Counted from the first letter of the stretch, positions 16,839 through 25,953 are shown. The stretch: DNA of 56,714 nucleotides from an uncultured Opitutales bacterium (GCA_944389885.1 CALXNZ010000016.1:1-56714), one strand, 5' to 3'. Program-made: numbers and translations. The notes: generated by a model not told the origin, from the letters alone.

Positions 16839-17894
16839 ATGGATACTAAAAAGAAAATTCTAATACTCGGGGCAAACGGATTCATAGGATCCTCTCTGGC
16901 CTTGAGAATCCTAACCGATACAAACTGGGAAGTAATCGCCGCAGACATACGCGACAACAAGCTTTCCAACTGCTTCAATTACGATAAATTCAAGTTCTTT
17001 AATAAGAACGTTCTGGAAGACTCCGAATGGATTGAAAGCGCCGTAAAAGACTGCGATGTAGTCCTGCCGCTTGTAGCCATAGCCACGCCATCGACCTATG
17101 TAAAAGATCCCCTGCGCGTTTACAGGCTGGATTACGAATCGAACATGGAAATTGTAAAATTATGCGCCAAATACGGCAAGCGCATAGTATTTCCATCTAC
17201 TTCGGAGGTTTACGGATTATGCCCCGACAGGGAATTCGACGAATACGAATCCCCTCTCGTTCTCGGCCCGATACGCAAAGAGCGCTGGATATATTCATGC
17301 ATAAAGCAAATGCTCGACCGCGTGATATGGGCGTACGGAAATCATGAAGGTCTAAAGTTTACGCTTTTCCGCCCATTTAATTTCATAGGCCCGAAGCTCG
17401 ACGATATCACGGCCGCAAAAGAGGGTTCTTCGCGGGTTCTCACACAGTTTTCACACAACATAATCCACGAAAAGCCGATAATGCTCGTTGACGGAGGTTC
17501 GCAAAAGCGCAGTTTTACGTTTATAGACGACGGAATAGACTGCTTAATGAAAATACTCGAAAACAAGGATTCATGCGCAGACGGCAAGATTTTCAATATA
17601 GGCAATCCGTATATGGAGTTCTCCATTAGGCAGCTTGCGGAAATGCTGATAGAGCTGTTCGGCGAGTATCCGGAATACGCAGAACGCGCAAAGAATGCAA
17701 AGTTGCAAAATATATCCGCAAAAGATTACTACGGAGAGGGCTATCAGGACGTACCGCGGCGCGTTCCGTCAATAAGGCAGGCCCAAGAAATACTCGGGTG
17801 GACTCCGAAAACAGATCTGAAGACGGCGTTAAAACTGACATTAGATTATCACCTACTAAAGAAAGATTATGAGCTTGAACGCATAAAGCGTTGA
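16839..17894 (+). CDS. ArnA C-terminal-type UDP-glucuronate oxidative decarboxylase, free-standing
   Basis: This 351-residue SDR-family protein matches the dehydrogenase/decarboxylase half of ArnA. Visible are GANGFIG (NAD loop), STSEVYG with the Ser-Glu pair, RWIYSCIKQMLDR with the Tyr-x3-Lys dyad, FTLFRPFNFIGP, GGSQKRSFT, and RRVPSIRQA with the arginine needed for decarboxylation. It should oxidise UDP-glucuronate to UDP-4-keto-pentose, the first committed step toward L-Ara4N. The formyltransferase half of ArnA (about 300 residues) is absent. The ATG at 16839 is preferred to a TTG 6 nt earlier. It lies 9 bp before arnD. An ordinary UDP-xylose synthase is less likely given that neighbour. 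Confidence 0.85.
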   Translation: MDTKKKILILGANGFIGSSLALRILTDTNWEVIAADIRDNKLSNCFNYDKFKFFNKNVLEDSEWIESAVKDCDVVLPLVAIATPSTYVKDPLRVYRLDYESNMEIVKLCAKYGKRIVFPSTSEVYGLCPDREFDEYESPLVLGPIRKERWIYSCIKQMLDRVIWAYGNHEGLKFTLFRPFNFIGPKLDDITAAKEGSSRVLTQFSHNIIHEKPIMLVDGGSQKRSFTFIDDGIDCLMKILENKDSCADGKIFNIGNPYMEFSIRQLAEMLIELFGEYPEYAERAKNAKLQNISAKDYYGEGYQDVPRRVPSIRQAQEILGWTPKTDLKTALKLTLDYHLLKKDYELERIKR

Positions 17895-17903
17895 GCCGAA
17901 GCA

Positions 17904-18803
17904 ATGAAACTGGCAATAAAGGTAGATGTTGACACATATAGGGGCACGCGCGAAGGCGTTCCCTGCCTTTGCAAGATACTAAAATCTCGCAAAGTTCCGG
18001 CGACCTTTCTGTTCTCTCTGGGTCCCGACAATACTGGGAAATCTCTGTGCAGAATATTTCAAAAAGGCTTTTTGAAAAAATGCCTGCGCAGCAATGTTGC
18101 GTCTAATTACGGCGTATCCACGCTTCTCTACGGCACGCTTTTACCGGCTCCGAAAATATCTGCAAAATGCGCAAGACAAATGCGGGACTGCTCCGAGCTG
18201 GGATTTGAATGCGGGATACACTCTTGGGACCACTTTAAATGGCAAAACCATGTGGCCTCCATGAGGCCGACCGAAATAGACGCGGAATTCACAAGGGCGA
18301 GAGCCGAATTTGAAAAGGTTTTCGGATACGAGGCGAAATGTTGTGGGGCTCCCGGTTGGCAGACGTGCCCCGACGCCCTGAGCGTGCAGGATAAAGCCGG
18401 GCTGTTATACGCTTCCGATGTGCGCAACGGAGACCCATTCTTCCCAAAAATGGGCGGAGAAATATTTAAAACCCTACAAATTCCCTCGACGCTGCCAACT
18501 CTCGACGAACTGCTTGGACGCATAACGCAGGACGAGCTCGCGCAGAATTATTTTTCAAATATGCAAAAGAGGGAATTCTCCGTTATGACAATACACGCCG
18601 AACTGGAAGGAATGGCCTACGCCGAATGGTTCGACTCATTTCTGGGACTATGCAAGACAAACGGGGTAGAATTTTTCAGTCTTTCGGAATATGCAAAGAA
18701 TCTATTAAAGGATTCAGACGCCATACCTGTTAAGGAAATACGCATGGCTCCGTTTAGCGGAAGGAGCGGACTTCTCGCAGTTCAAGAACCCGCCGAAAAT
18801 TGA
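17904..18803 (+). CDS. arnD: 4-deoxy-4-formamido-L-arabinose-phosphoundecaprenol deformylase ArnD
   Basis: This 299-residue polysaccharide-deacetylase-fold protein matches E. coli ArnD along its length. It has KVDVDTYRGTREGVP with the catalytic and metal aspartates, FSLGPDNTGKSL, LRSNVASNYG, CGIHSWDHFKWQ with the metal histidines, and MTIHAELEGMAYAEWF. The enzyme removes the formyl group from Ara4FN on undecaprenyl phosphate before transfer to lipid A, a modification that lowers cell-surface charge and confers polymyxin tolerance. It is 9 bp after the ArnA-like gene and 16 bp before the Sel1 gene. ArnB, ArnC, ArnT and the formyltransferase are not in this window. Confidence 0.93.
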   Translation: MKLAIKVDVDTYRGTREGVPCLCKILKSRKVPATFLFSLGPDNTGKSLCRIFQKGFLKKCLRSNVASNYGVSTLLYGTLLPAPKISAKCARQMRDCSELGFECGIHSWDHFKWQNHVASMRPTEIDAEFTRARAEFEKVFGYEAKCCGAPGWQTCPDALSVQDKAGLLYASDVRNGDPFFPKMGGEIFKTLQIPSTLPTLDELLGRITQDELAQNYFSNMQKREFSVMTIHAELEGMAYAEWFDSFLGLCKTNGVEFFSLSEYAKNLLKDSDAIPVKEIRMAPFSGRSGLLAVQEPAEN

Positions 18804-18819
18804 TATTCCTAAAAAGCCG

Positions 18820-19926
18820 ATGAGAAAACTAAGCATGCTATTTTCCCTTATTGCGGCCCTATCATTACCGGCCGAAGAAGTCGATTTAGAGTCGCTATTG
18901 AAAAAGGCGGACGCTGGCGATCCGAACGCGCAACTGGCAATAGGTTCATATTATGCAAAGGGAGAACATTCCCTTAAAGCCGACGGGCAAATGGCTTTGA
19001 AATACCTAAATGCCGCTGCGAATCAAGGGTTGCCGTCTGCAATGACATTTTTAGGGGTAATTTATGCGGAGGGGAAAATAGTCCCTCGAGATATGAAGAG
19101 CGCAGTACACTGGCGCGAGCTCGGAGCCGAAAAAGGAACTCCCAACGACAAGTGGGTGCTGGGGAATGCTTACTTTTTCGGATTCATGATGCCAAAAGAT
19201 CCCGCCAGGGCGCTATACTGGTTTGAAAAAGCCGCAGAGGAAAACGACCCAAACTCGATAGCAAAACTGGTCGAGATTTACGAGAAAATAGGCGACGCAA
19301 AGAAACTCGCCGACATAAAAAAGAAATTTTCTAATCTCGAAGTTTTAGCCGCCGAAAAGGGAAACGTTGCCGCCATGACGGCTATCGCCAAAAAGTACAT
19401 GACCGGTAAAGACGGATTGCCCCGGGATAGGATAAAGGGCATATACTGGTTTAGGCAGGCTTCCGACAAGGGGGATCCCGAGGCTACCGAAAAATTGGCG
19501 CAGATGTACGCCCGCGGAAAATTTCTCTCGCAGAATACCGAAAAAGCCCAAGAGCTTTTTTTAAAGCTTGCCGCCTTAGACAACGCTTACTGCTTTAAAA
19601 TATCAAAATTCTACGCCGAAGGAGAAAGCACTTTTCCCCGCGACGAGGAAAAAGCCCTCGAATGGTTTGAGCGCGGAGCCGCGAGTTCGGACGCCACTAC
19701 AAAACTTTACGTGGCTTGGCGCTTTTGGAAAGGCGACGACACCATAAAGCCGAATCCCGATAAAGCCGTATATTGGTGCGAACAATGCCTTCCAAAAGAC
19801 GGCGGAGTCGACAGAAAAAAAGACAAGACCGAACTTGCCGCGCTAAAGATGCTTAAGGATATAACGCAAGGCAAGCCGGCTCCCGATTCCTTAAAAGATA
19901 TTCTCGATACGGGCCCTGTAATGTAG
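18820..19926 (+). CDS. Secreted Sel1-repeat protein
   Basis: This 368-residue protein has a short signal peptide (MRKLSMLFSLIAALSLPA) and about eight Sel1-like helical repeats of 36-40 residues, for example AQLAIGSYYAKGEH, AMTFLGVIYAEGKI, DKWVLGNAYFFGFM and ATEKLAQMYARGKF. These alternate with the A-x-x-W-F/Y-x-x-A-A type helices. Sel1 proteins act as protein-protein scaffolds. Its role is unknown. It ends the run icd to arnD and is followed by a strong bidirectional terminator. Confidence 0.85.
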   Translation: MRKLSMLFSLIAALSLPAEEVDLESLLKKADAGDPNAQLAIGSYYAKGEHSLKADGQMALKYLNAAANQGLPSAMTFLGVIYAEGKIVPRDMKSAVHWRELGAEKGTPNDKWVLGNAYFFGFMMPKDPARALYWFEKAAEENDPNSIAKLVEIYEKIGDAKKLADIKKKFSNLEVLAAEKGNVAAMTAIAKKYMTGKDGLPRDRIKGIYWFRQASDKGDPEATEKLAQMYARGKFLSQNTEKAQELFLKLAALDNAYCFKISKFYAEGESTFPRDEEKALEWFERGAASSDATTKLYVAWRFWKGDDTIKPNPDKAVYWCEQCLPKDGGVDRKKDKTELAALKMLKDITQGKPAPDSLKDILDTGPVM

Positions 19927-20013
19927 CGTAAATATTCGACGTTTTCTTCGCCGCAATGCGCGGCTGCCATTTCTAAGGCATGCGGAGATTGCGGAACAAA
20001 TGTCATAAAGCAC

Positions 20014-20047
20014 AAAAATTGCGGCGTTGAGATGCGCCGCAATTTTT
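20014..20047 (+). terminator. Bidirectional rho-independent terminator
   Basis: A 13-bp perfect stem (AAAAATTGCGGCG at 20014-20026, CGCCGCAATTTTT at 20035-20047) with an 8-nt loop lies between the converging Sel1 gene and sialidase-like gene. Each strand shows a T tract. Confidence 0.85.
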
Positions 20048-20060
20048 ATATGCTCTCTGA

Positions 20061-21332
20061 TTATCGCTTCTTCACAGGTCCGTATTTTTTCAAAAGTTCC
20101 TTATAAATTTTTTCCTCTTTAAACGGTTCGTTGTCAAATTTCACACCGCCTCCGTAAGGCGCAAGTTTTGATATTGAATTTTGCAGGGAACTCGACTGGT
20201 TGACTAATTTCCCTGCCTTTATATCGGCCTCGGTAATCTTTGCGAAGAGGATTTCCTGGGCGTCTAAAAGATAACGGCCGTTGTCGTAGATAATGTATAT
20301 GAATCCGTCGTCTGAAAGGGCCACATCGGGATATGTGAGGTTTTTTCGGCCGTCCAATAGCAACTTATAGGGGAAAGTCTTTCCTTCGTCTTCCGAAAGA
20401 TAGGCTGTCATTCTATCGCGCTGGCGATTTGGGGAATCGTTGGCGACCAATAAAATGTTTCCGCTCTTTAGGCGCGTAAGATTAAAGCGTGTGCGTATTC
20501 CGAAATCTTTTGTAAAAGGCTTAAAATTTTTCCAAGTTTTACCGTTATCGAAAGATTCCATGCTGCCTATGCAATCCCACATTCTGATAAACATAAGCAG
20601 AGAGCCGTCGGAACGTTGGACGGCCATATGTTCGCAGGCTATCTCCCCCAAATCTTTGCGATTATAATCGCCTTCCGCGCAAGAATAGTATTCAAAGGTT
20701 TTGCCGCCGTCCCTGCTTATAGTCCAAAAAAGGCTCGGTTTGTCGAGGCCATGGTTATCCACTAATGGTTGTATTATCGAACCGTCCGACAATACTGTAG
20801 GTTTATTAAGGGAAACCCCGCAACCATTGAACACGGGCTCAGACCATTCAGTTCGCGGATTTTCGGGGTCGAGGGCCTTAAATTTCCATGATGTCACCCA
20901 TTTGCCTTCTTTTGATTTCATACTGCGCGTGACGGTGAGGTATAGGGCGCCGTCCGGAGCTTTCCACAAGCGCGGATCCCAAGAGTTTGCATCTCCGCTT
21001 ACGGTTGCGTCATATACGGCGACAAGCTCCCATGTTTTACCGTCGTCACCACTCGTATAAACTACGATATAATTGCCGCGGTCCGAAAATCCTTCCCATA
21101 CGCTGCCGGCATACCAGGCCGCCCACAATCGCCCTCCGGAAGTCCTCTCTATGCTTGGAACCCCCTGCCATTTGCGATTCCTCTCCCAATATCTGGGAGA
21201 CGGAATAAGTTTCAACTCCGGCATTTCCATGCACGAGGGCAAGCCCATTTTCTTAGGTTCCGGCAAGTCCCAAAAGCCAAAGAGCGGACAAGAAAGCAAA
21301 GCTAATGCAAATATACAAAACGATTTCCCCAT
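20061..21332 (-). CDS. Secreted sialidase-like (BNR/Asp-box) protein
   Basis: The ATG at 21332 is preceded by GGAGGA with 7 nt spacing and starts a signal peptide (MGKSFCIFALALLSCPLFGF); an ATG 7 codons upstream lacks these features. The 423-residue product carries four Asp-box motifs of the S-x-D-x-G-K-T-W/F type (SGDDGKTW, SRDGGKTF, SFDNGKTW, SEDEGKTF), the mark of a six-bladed beta-propeller. Early motifs QGVPSIERTSGGRLWAAWY and DPRLWKAPDG fit exo-alpha-sialidase-like hydrolases of Bacteroidota and Verrucomicrobiota. A classic RIP arginine motif is not obvious, so the true glycan substrate is uncertain. Confidence 0.8.
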   Translation of the reverse strand: MGKSFCIFALALLSCPLFGFWDLPEPKKMGLPSCMEMPELKLIPSPRYWERNRKWQGVPSIERTSGGRLWAAWYAGSVWEGFSDRGNYIVVYTSGDDGKTWELVAVYDATVSGDANSWDPRLWKAPDGALYLTVTRSMKSKEGKWVTSWKFKALDPENPRTEWSEPVFNGCGVSLNKPTVLSDGSIIQPLVDNHGLDKPSLFWTISRDGGKTFEYYSCAEGDYNRKDLGEIACEHMAVQRSDGSLLMFIRMWDCIGSMESFDNGKTWKNFKPFTKDFGIRTRFNLTRLKSGNILLVANDSPNRQRDRMTAYLSEDEGKTFPYKLLLDGRKNLTYPDVALSDDGFIYIIYDNGRYLLDAQEILFAKITEADIKAGKLVNQSSSLQNSISKLAPYGGGVKFDNEPFKEEKIYKELLKKYGPVKKR

Positions 21333-21397
21333 AAAAAAATCCTCCAACTTCAAACAAGTTTAAATTGGGTAAAAAATATGTAAAGCAAATTGGGAAA

Positions 21398-22036
21398 TCA
21401 AAGTCCACCCAATGCAAAGGCAAAAAGCTCCAAAGCCGTAGCCGCAGCCGCCCTCATATTGAATGCTCTGGGCGCCGAAACGTTAAGTTTTATTTCGGCG
21501 CAGATTTTAAAGAATCCCCCTGATTCTTCAGAATGGCGCGGCATTACAGACACGCCTGTCTTCGCCCCGCAAAGAAAGTCGGAATTCTTAATATGGCAAA
21601 CAGGTAGATTCGCAAAATCCTTGAGGCTTGAATCCGCGAGAGAAAGCCTCAATGCCGTTCCTATAAAGACGGAGCCTCCCAGCGACTTCGGCTTACTTCC
21701 CGTGGAAGAATCCAAGAAGCCCGTAGTGGCAATGGCGGCGTCAGCATTTGGAAATATTCTTAGAGCCCCGTCGAGCATGGCCGCGCAAGTTTCTGAACTT
21801 TCCGCATAAAATTTGTCCAAAATTTCTTTTGGCACTCCGAGTATGCCGTTTTTTGCCTCATCGCAATAACAAACCGCCGATCCCAAGAAAAACGAACTTG
21901 CCCCGGGAATGGACACCAAAGAATCGGCCAAAAAACCTCCGGTGCACGACTCCGCCGCCGCAAGTTTTATTCCGCGCGTGGAACATAAGTTCCAAACATT
22001 TCTCGCGGATTTCTCCAATATCCCAGAATTGTCCAT
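21398..22036 (-). CDS. CinA C-terminal-domain amidase (PncC-like)
   Basis: This 212-residue protein contains the CinA C-terminal domain: AAAESCTGGFLADSLVSIPGASSFFLGSAVCY, the region around KNGILGVPKEIL, ATTGFLDSSTG, GGSVFIG and a closing MRAAAATALELF. PncC enzymes deamidate nicotinamide mononucleotide in pyridine nucleotide recycling. Between GGSVFIG and the last helix there are roughly 35 extra residues, longer than in typical PncC, which may be a lineage-specific loop. It sits 29 bp after the glycerate kinase gene on the same strand. Confidence 0.8.
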   Translation of the reverse strand: MDNSGILEKSARNVWNLCSTRGIKLAAAESCTGGFLADSLVSIPGASSFFLGSAVCYCDEAKNGILGVPKEILDKFYAESSETCAAMLDGALRIFPNADAAIATTGFLDSSTGSKPKSLGGSVFIGTALRLSLADSSLKDFANLPVCHIKNSDFLCGAKTGVSVMPRHSEESGGFFKICAEIKLNVSAPRAFNMRAAAATALELFAFALGGL

Positions 22037-22065
22037 ATAATGGCGCGATGCGCGCCGATTGCGTG

Positions 22066-23208
22066 CTACATTGCCGACACGAAATCTTTTGTAAGCTGGG
22101 CCAGATATTTCGGGGCGCGATTCAAAGCCTCAAGCTGATTTGCCGCCAGGGGAGCCAACCTGCCTATTTTGACATTCGACAATCCCATCTTGGCCAATCC
22201 CGATTCGTCAATATCCGAATTTCCGCAAAAGATCCAAACCGGCTTTTTGTACTTTGCGGCGAGCTTTGCGAGGGCGTAAGGACCCTTGCCATCAGCGGAA
22301 GTCTCGTCAAAAATGCCCTCGCCGGTGACGACTACATCGGCGGCTTTTATGCGGGCGTCGAGATTTGTATGTTTTGCGAACAGGTCGAATCCGCTTACTC
22401 TCTTTGCGTCCAAGAAATTAATCATAGCGTAGCCGCAGCCGCCTGCCGACCCCGCGCCCTGAGCGTCGTGGGCGGAAGTTCCGAAGCACTTTTTAGAGAC
22501 TTGGGCGAGTTTGCGGAGATTTGCGTCGAGCAATGGCAGATCTTCTTTTTTAGCCCCTTTTTGGAGGGCGAATTTATAAGCGGCGCCATTTTCTCCGAAC
22601 AGCGGATTTTCAACGTCAGTGGCTACGATAAATTTGGTGGAAATCTTATTTTGGGGGGGCAATATTTTATCAAGCTTTGCCAACCCTTCCCCGTTGGGTT
22701 CTATATCCTTGCCTTCGGCGTCTAAAAAGCGAAACCCGAGCGGGATTAGGAGTCCTATGCCGCCGTCGTTTGTGGCTGAACCGCCAACGCCAACTATAAT
22801 TGTCTTATAACCGCGTTCCACAAGCTTGGCCAATATTTGGCCGGTGCCTATGTTAGTGAGTTTCATTGGATTGCGGTCCGGATCGGAAACGAGGTTCAAT
22901 CCGGACGCTTCGCTGAGTCCAACCAAAGCGCAGTCGTCATTTAAGAGGGCGCATTTTGCGGTGAGTGTCTGCCCCGTGGGATCTATTGTTTTCAGCCTTA
23001 TAATTTTGGCGTTCTTTTCCGCCTTTGCGATGGTATCCACAAATCCGTCGCCGCCGTCGGTCATGGTTACTTCATCTATAAGAGCGTCTTTATCAACCGC
23101 CAAAATTCCCATTTTTATGGCATGTGCGGCCTGCGCGGCAGAAAGAGAACCGCGAAATTTGTCTGGCGATACGAGAAACTTTTTGATTTTGTTAACAGCT
23201 TTTGCCAT
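22066..23208 (-). CDS. Glycerate kinase (GarK/GlxK type)
   Basis: The ATG at 23208 was chosen over a GTG six codons upstream. The 380-residue protein is a type I glycerate kinase: SPDKFRGSLSAAQAAHAI, MTDGGDGFVD, LSEASGL, TGQILAKLVERG, GVGGSATNDGG and DVENPLFGENGAA are the family motifs. It phosphorylates D-glycerate, usually to 2-phosphoglycerate, feeding glycerate or sugar-acid breakdown into glycolysis. It begins a probable unit with the CinA-like and sialidase-like genes and is divergent from rhaA. Glycerate is a plausible end product of the sugar-acid metabolism suggested by the TRAP system, but that link is inference. Confidence 0.9.
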   Translation of the reverse strand: MAKAVNKIKKFLVSPDKFRGSLSAAQAAHAIKMGILAVDKDALIDEVTMTDGGDGFVDTIAKAEKNAKIIRLKTIDPTGQTLTAKCALLNDDCALVGLSEASGLNLVSDPDRNPMKLTNIGTGQILAKLVERGYKTIIVGVGGSATNDGGIGLLIPLGFRFLDAEGKDIEPNGEGLAKLDKILPPQNKISTKFIVATDVENPLFGENGAAYKFALQKGAKKEDLPLLDANLRKLAQVSKKCFGTSAHDAQGAGSAGGCGYAMINFLDAKRVSGFDLFAKHTNLDARIKAADVVVTGEGIFDETSADGKGPYALAKLAAKYKKPVWIFCGNSDIDESGLAKMGLSNVKIGRLAPLAANQLEALNRAPKYLAQLTKDFVSAM

Positions 23209-23513
23209 GAGTAAAATCCCACCCACGTTGATTATTCTATAATGTTATAATACAAGTCCGCGCGTCATGGCAATAACTTTTTACATTCTTCGACGCTTTT
23301 TAAAAATCCAATTAAAAAAACGCCAAAGAGTTAAAAAAAAACTGCTCAAAACAGACTGATTTTGCATATTAAAGACAAGCCATTTAACAAATTGTTCCAC
23401 CATATGCCCTTAAACCATACAAATACGCAATCATAATAAAAAACCTTACGAAATCCAAATAAAGCAACAAAAGACTTGCAAGAATTAATAAATCACGTCA
23501 AAGTTTTAGTTGT
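23209..23513. promoter_or_regulatory. Divergent intergenic region between glycerate kinase and rhaA
   Basis: This A/T-rich gap should contain the promoters of both divergent genes. No strong palindrome, riboswitch-like structure or clear -35/-10 pair was recognised. The rhaA start has no Shine-Dalgarno sequence. Confidence 0.5.
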
Positions 23514-24767
23514 ATGAACAACACATATAGAAACGCAAAAGAACAGTACGCAAAATTCGGTGTCGATACCGAAAAGGCCATAGAAATTTTAGACGCAATC
23601 CCCCTTTCAATGCATTGTTGGCAGGGAGACGATGTCGGAGGATTTGAAACTCCCGACGCAATTTTATCGGGAGGCGGAATCCAAACCACCGGAAACTATC
23701 CGGGAAAGGCCCGCAACCCTCAAGAGCTCCGAGCCGATATAGAGGAAGCAATAAAGTATATTCCGGGGAAAACCCGTTTAAATCTCCATGCCATATACGG
23801 AGAATTCGGGGGCAAGAAAGTCGATAGGAACGAGATTGAATACAAACACTTCAAAGGTTGGGTCGATTGGTGCAAGGCAAACAATATGGGCATGGACTTC
23901 AATCCCACCTATTTCTCCCACCCAAAAGCTGCCGACGGATTCACCTTGTCGAGCCCGGACAAGGGCATACGCGACTTCTGGATTGAGCACGGAATAGCTT
24001 GCCGCAAGATAGCTGAAAAAATCGGGAAAGAGCTCGGGGCTACCGTGATAACAAACTTCTGGATGCCAGACGGCATGAAGGACTTCCCCGCCGACAGGCT
24101 CGCCCCGCGCGAACGCATGGCCGATTCGCTCGACAAGATAATGAAGGTAAAAATCAATAAGAAGTACGATCGCGACGCCGTAGAGTGCAAGCTTTTCGGA
24201 ATAGGTTCCGAAAGCTATGTTGTAGGCTCCCATGAATTCTTTATGGGATACGCCGTAAAGAATCAAATGCTTTTGACTCTCGACTCCGGACACTTCCACC
24301 CGACCGAACAGATAGCCGACAAGATATCGTCATGCTTGATGTTCGTGCCCGAACTTCTATTGCATGTTTCAAGAGGGGTGCGTTGGGACAGCGACCATGT
24401 CGTAATTTCCGACGACGCCACAAAGGCAATAATGCAGGAAGTTGTGCGCTGCGGGGCAATAGACCGCGTACATATAGGCATGGACTTCTTCGACGCGAGC
24501 ATAAACCGCATATTTGCATGGGTTGTCGGAATGAGGGCCGCCAGAAAATGTCTGTTGGCCGCCCTCTTGGATCCCGTAAAGAAAATGCGCGAAGCCGAGG
24601 ACGCCTTTGATTTCGGAAGCAGACTTACGCTCATGGAGGAAACTTCAAACCTGCCGTTGGCGGACGTCTGGAGCGAATACTGCAACAGAGCTTCTAAGCC
24701 CTGCGGCATAAAGCTCATAGAAGGAATCAAGAAGTACGAAGCCAAGGTGCTTTCTAAGAGAGCCTAA
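23514..24767 (+). CDS. rhaA: L-rhamnose isomerase RhaA
   Basis: This 417-residue protein matches L-rhamnose isomerase: MHCWQGDDVGGFE near residue 34, GGGIQTTGNYPGKARN, LNLHAIYGEF, FNPTYFSHPKA, ITNFWMPDGMKD, LDSGHFHPTEQIADKISS and VRWDSDHVV. The His, Asp and Glu metal ligands of the TIM barrel are kept. It converts L-rhamnose to L-rhamnulose. No rhamnulokinase or aldolase is adjacent, so the rest of the pathway must lie elsewhere. Translation apparently starts without a Shine-Dalgarno sequence. A terminator follows about 20 bp after the stop. Confidence 0.93.
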   Translation: MNNTYRNAKEQYAKFGVDTEKAIEILDAIPLSMHCWQGDDVGGFETPDAILSGGGIQTTGNYPGKARNPQELRADIEEAIKYIPGKTRLNLHAIYGEFGGKKVDRNEIEYKHFKGWVDWCKANNMGMDFNPTYFSHPKAADGFTLSSPDKGIRDFWIEHGIACRKIAEKIGKELGATVITNFWMPDGMKDFPADRLAPRERMADSLDKIMKVKINKKYDRDAVECKLFGIGSESYVVGSHEFFMGYAVKNQMLLTLDSGHFHPTEQIADKISSCLMFVPELLLHVSRGVRWDSDHVVISDDATKAIMQEVVRCGAIDRVHIGMDFFDASINRIFAWVVGMRAARKCLLAALLDPVKKMREAEDAFDFGSRLTLMEETSNLPLADVWSEYCNRASKPCGIKLIEGIKKYEAKVLSKRA

Positions 24768-24787
24768 GAACTATTCATTTAAGATAG

Positions 24788-24824
24788 AAAAGCGTCCTGC
24801 GAATATTTCGAGGACGCTTTTTTT
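24788..24824 (+). terminator. Rho-independent terminator after rhaA (probably bidirectional)
   Basis: The stem AAAGCGTCCT (24788-24797) and AGGACGCTTT (24811-24820) has a 13-nt loop and is followed by further T residues. It lies between rhaA and the converging PEP-CTERM gene and could serve both. Confidence 0.8.
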
Positions 24825-24867
24825 ATGGATTAGACTCCAAGTAAAAAATCTCAATAATACAAAAGAC

Positions 24868-25953
24868 TTAGCTTCTGCGTCTGCGGCATACAAATATTAG
24901 AGACAAAGCTCCTAATATTGCAGCTATATGGGCGGGTTCGGGTATATTGACATAATATTGGGTCCAGCCGGCGTATTCGCCCTCCGTAATCTCTTTCGAC
25001 ACAAATTCAAATCCGGCGTACTCCCCTCCTATTATACTTAACGGATTATCATTCTCGGGGATATCTTTCATGTATATGAAATCGGTGGTGGGATCGTAAT
25101 CGGTAAATTCGTATCTTACATTATTATATCTTTCAATGTAAGAATCGTTCGATGTCACCTGATTCCCCTTCACCGCAAAAGTTGAAGTATCCCCCGCTTC
25201 AGTGCCAAATGTCACTGTTATTACCCTGTCAGCAACGCTTCCCTCTACATTTAGACCGCTCTTGCTATAAAAATCATTTCCGTTGAGATTTATTGCAAAG
25301 TTGGCAGTCACATAAAGAATTTCAGCATTGAGATCTGCCCCCATGTTCAAGACAGAATGTTCATTCATTTTGAAGGATTTTACTGTCAAAACATTCTCGT
25401 TGCGGAATTCTATATTTGTTAAGTATATCATTCCCCTGAGATTATTTATTTTCTTGGCTTCGTCGTCGGGATTGCTGCCGTCGCTTCCCACATAGGTAAT
25501 TTTGGACTTTTCTCCGCCCAAATCGTTGACGAACATTATATAGTTATCCACGCTATCATTGTCCGGAACCAACTCGAGCGAATTTATCTTCAGATGCGAA
25601 GCATTCCTTATATTAAACTGTAGATTGTTTGTATTCGGATATGATGCGGAATCAAGGTTCACCACTATATTGTTCTTTATTTCAAAATCCGAATTCCCTT
25701 GATAGGCCACAAAAGACTCTTTGGCAGTTGTAGTTGTATTCAGATTATAAGTAATATCTACGCCTTCAATACCAGCATAAGCTGTCCCGGAAGTTCCAGT
25801 GACGTCTATTAAAGTGTTATCCGATACAGGTTCCGTAATATTTAAGAAATCATCGCCTCCTCCTGTTATTACCGTGGGAAGCGTATCCGCATATGAAGAC
25901 AACGACAATAGACTAAGTATTGACAAATAAGAAGATATAGATGGCAATTTCAT
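24868..25953 (-). CDS. PEP-CTERM sorting-signal surface protein
   Basis: This 361-residue protein has a signal peptide (about residues 1-22) and ends with IPEPAHIAAILGALSLIFVCRRRRS. That tail is a Pro-Glu-Pro motif, a single hydrophobic helix and an Arg cluster, the PEP-CTERM signal processed by exosortase in many Gram-negative biofilm formers and very common in Verrucomicrobiota. The body is rich in Asn, Thr, Ser and beta-branched residues with regularly spaced hydrophobic strands (VTGTSGTAYAGIEG, NIVVNLDSAS, LKINSLELV), suggesting a beta-helix adhesin-like fold. No exosortase gene is in this window. Confidence 0.85.
   Translation of the reverse strand: MKLPSISSYLSILSLLSLSSYADTLPTVITGGGDDFLNITEPVSDNTLIDVTGTSGTAYAGIEGVDITYNLNTTTTAKESFVAYQGNSDFEIKNNIVVNLDSASYPNTNNLQFNIRNASHLKINSLELVPDNDSVDNYIMFVNDLGGEKSKITYVGSDGSNPDDEAKKINNLRGMIYLTNIEFRNENVLTVKSFKMNEHSVLNMGADLNAEILYVTANFAINLNGNDFYSKSGLNVEGSVADRVITVTFGTEAGDTSTFAVKGNQVTSNDSYIERYNNVRYEFTDYDPTTDFIYMKDIPENDNPLSIIGGEYAGFEFVSKEITEGEYAGWTQYYVNIPEPAHIAAILGALSLIFVCRRRRS

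Noticed and set aside
21748-22725. A 325-codon plus-strand frame opposite the CinA and glycerate kinase genes
   Set aside because: It crosses two recognised genes on the other strand and shows no domain structure.
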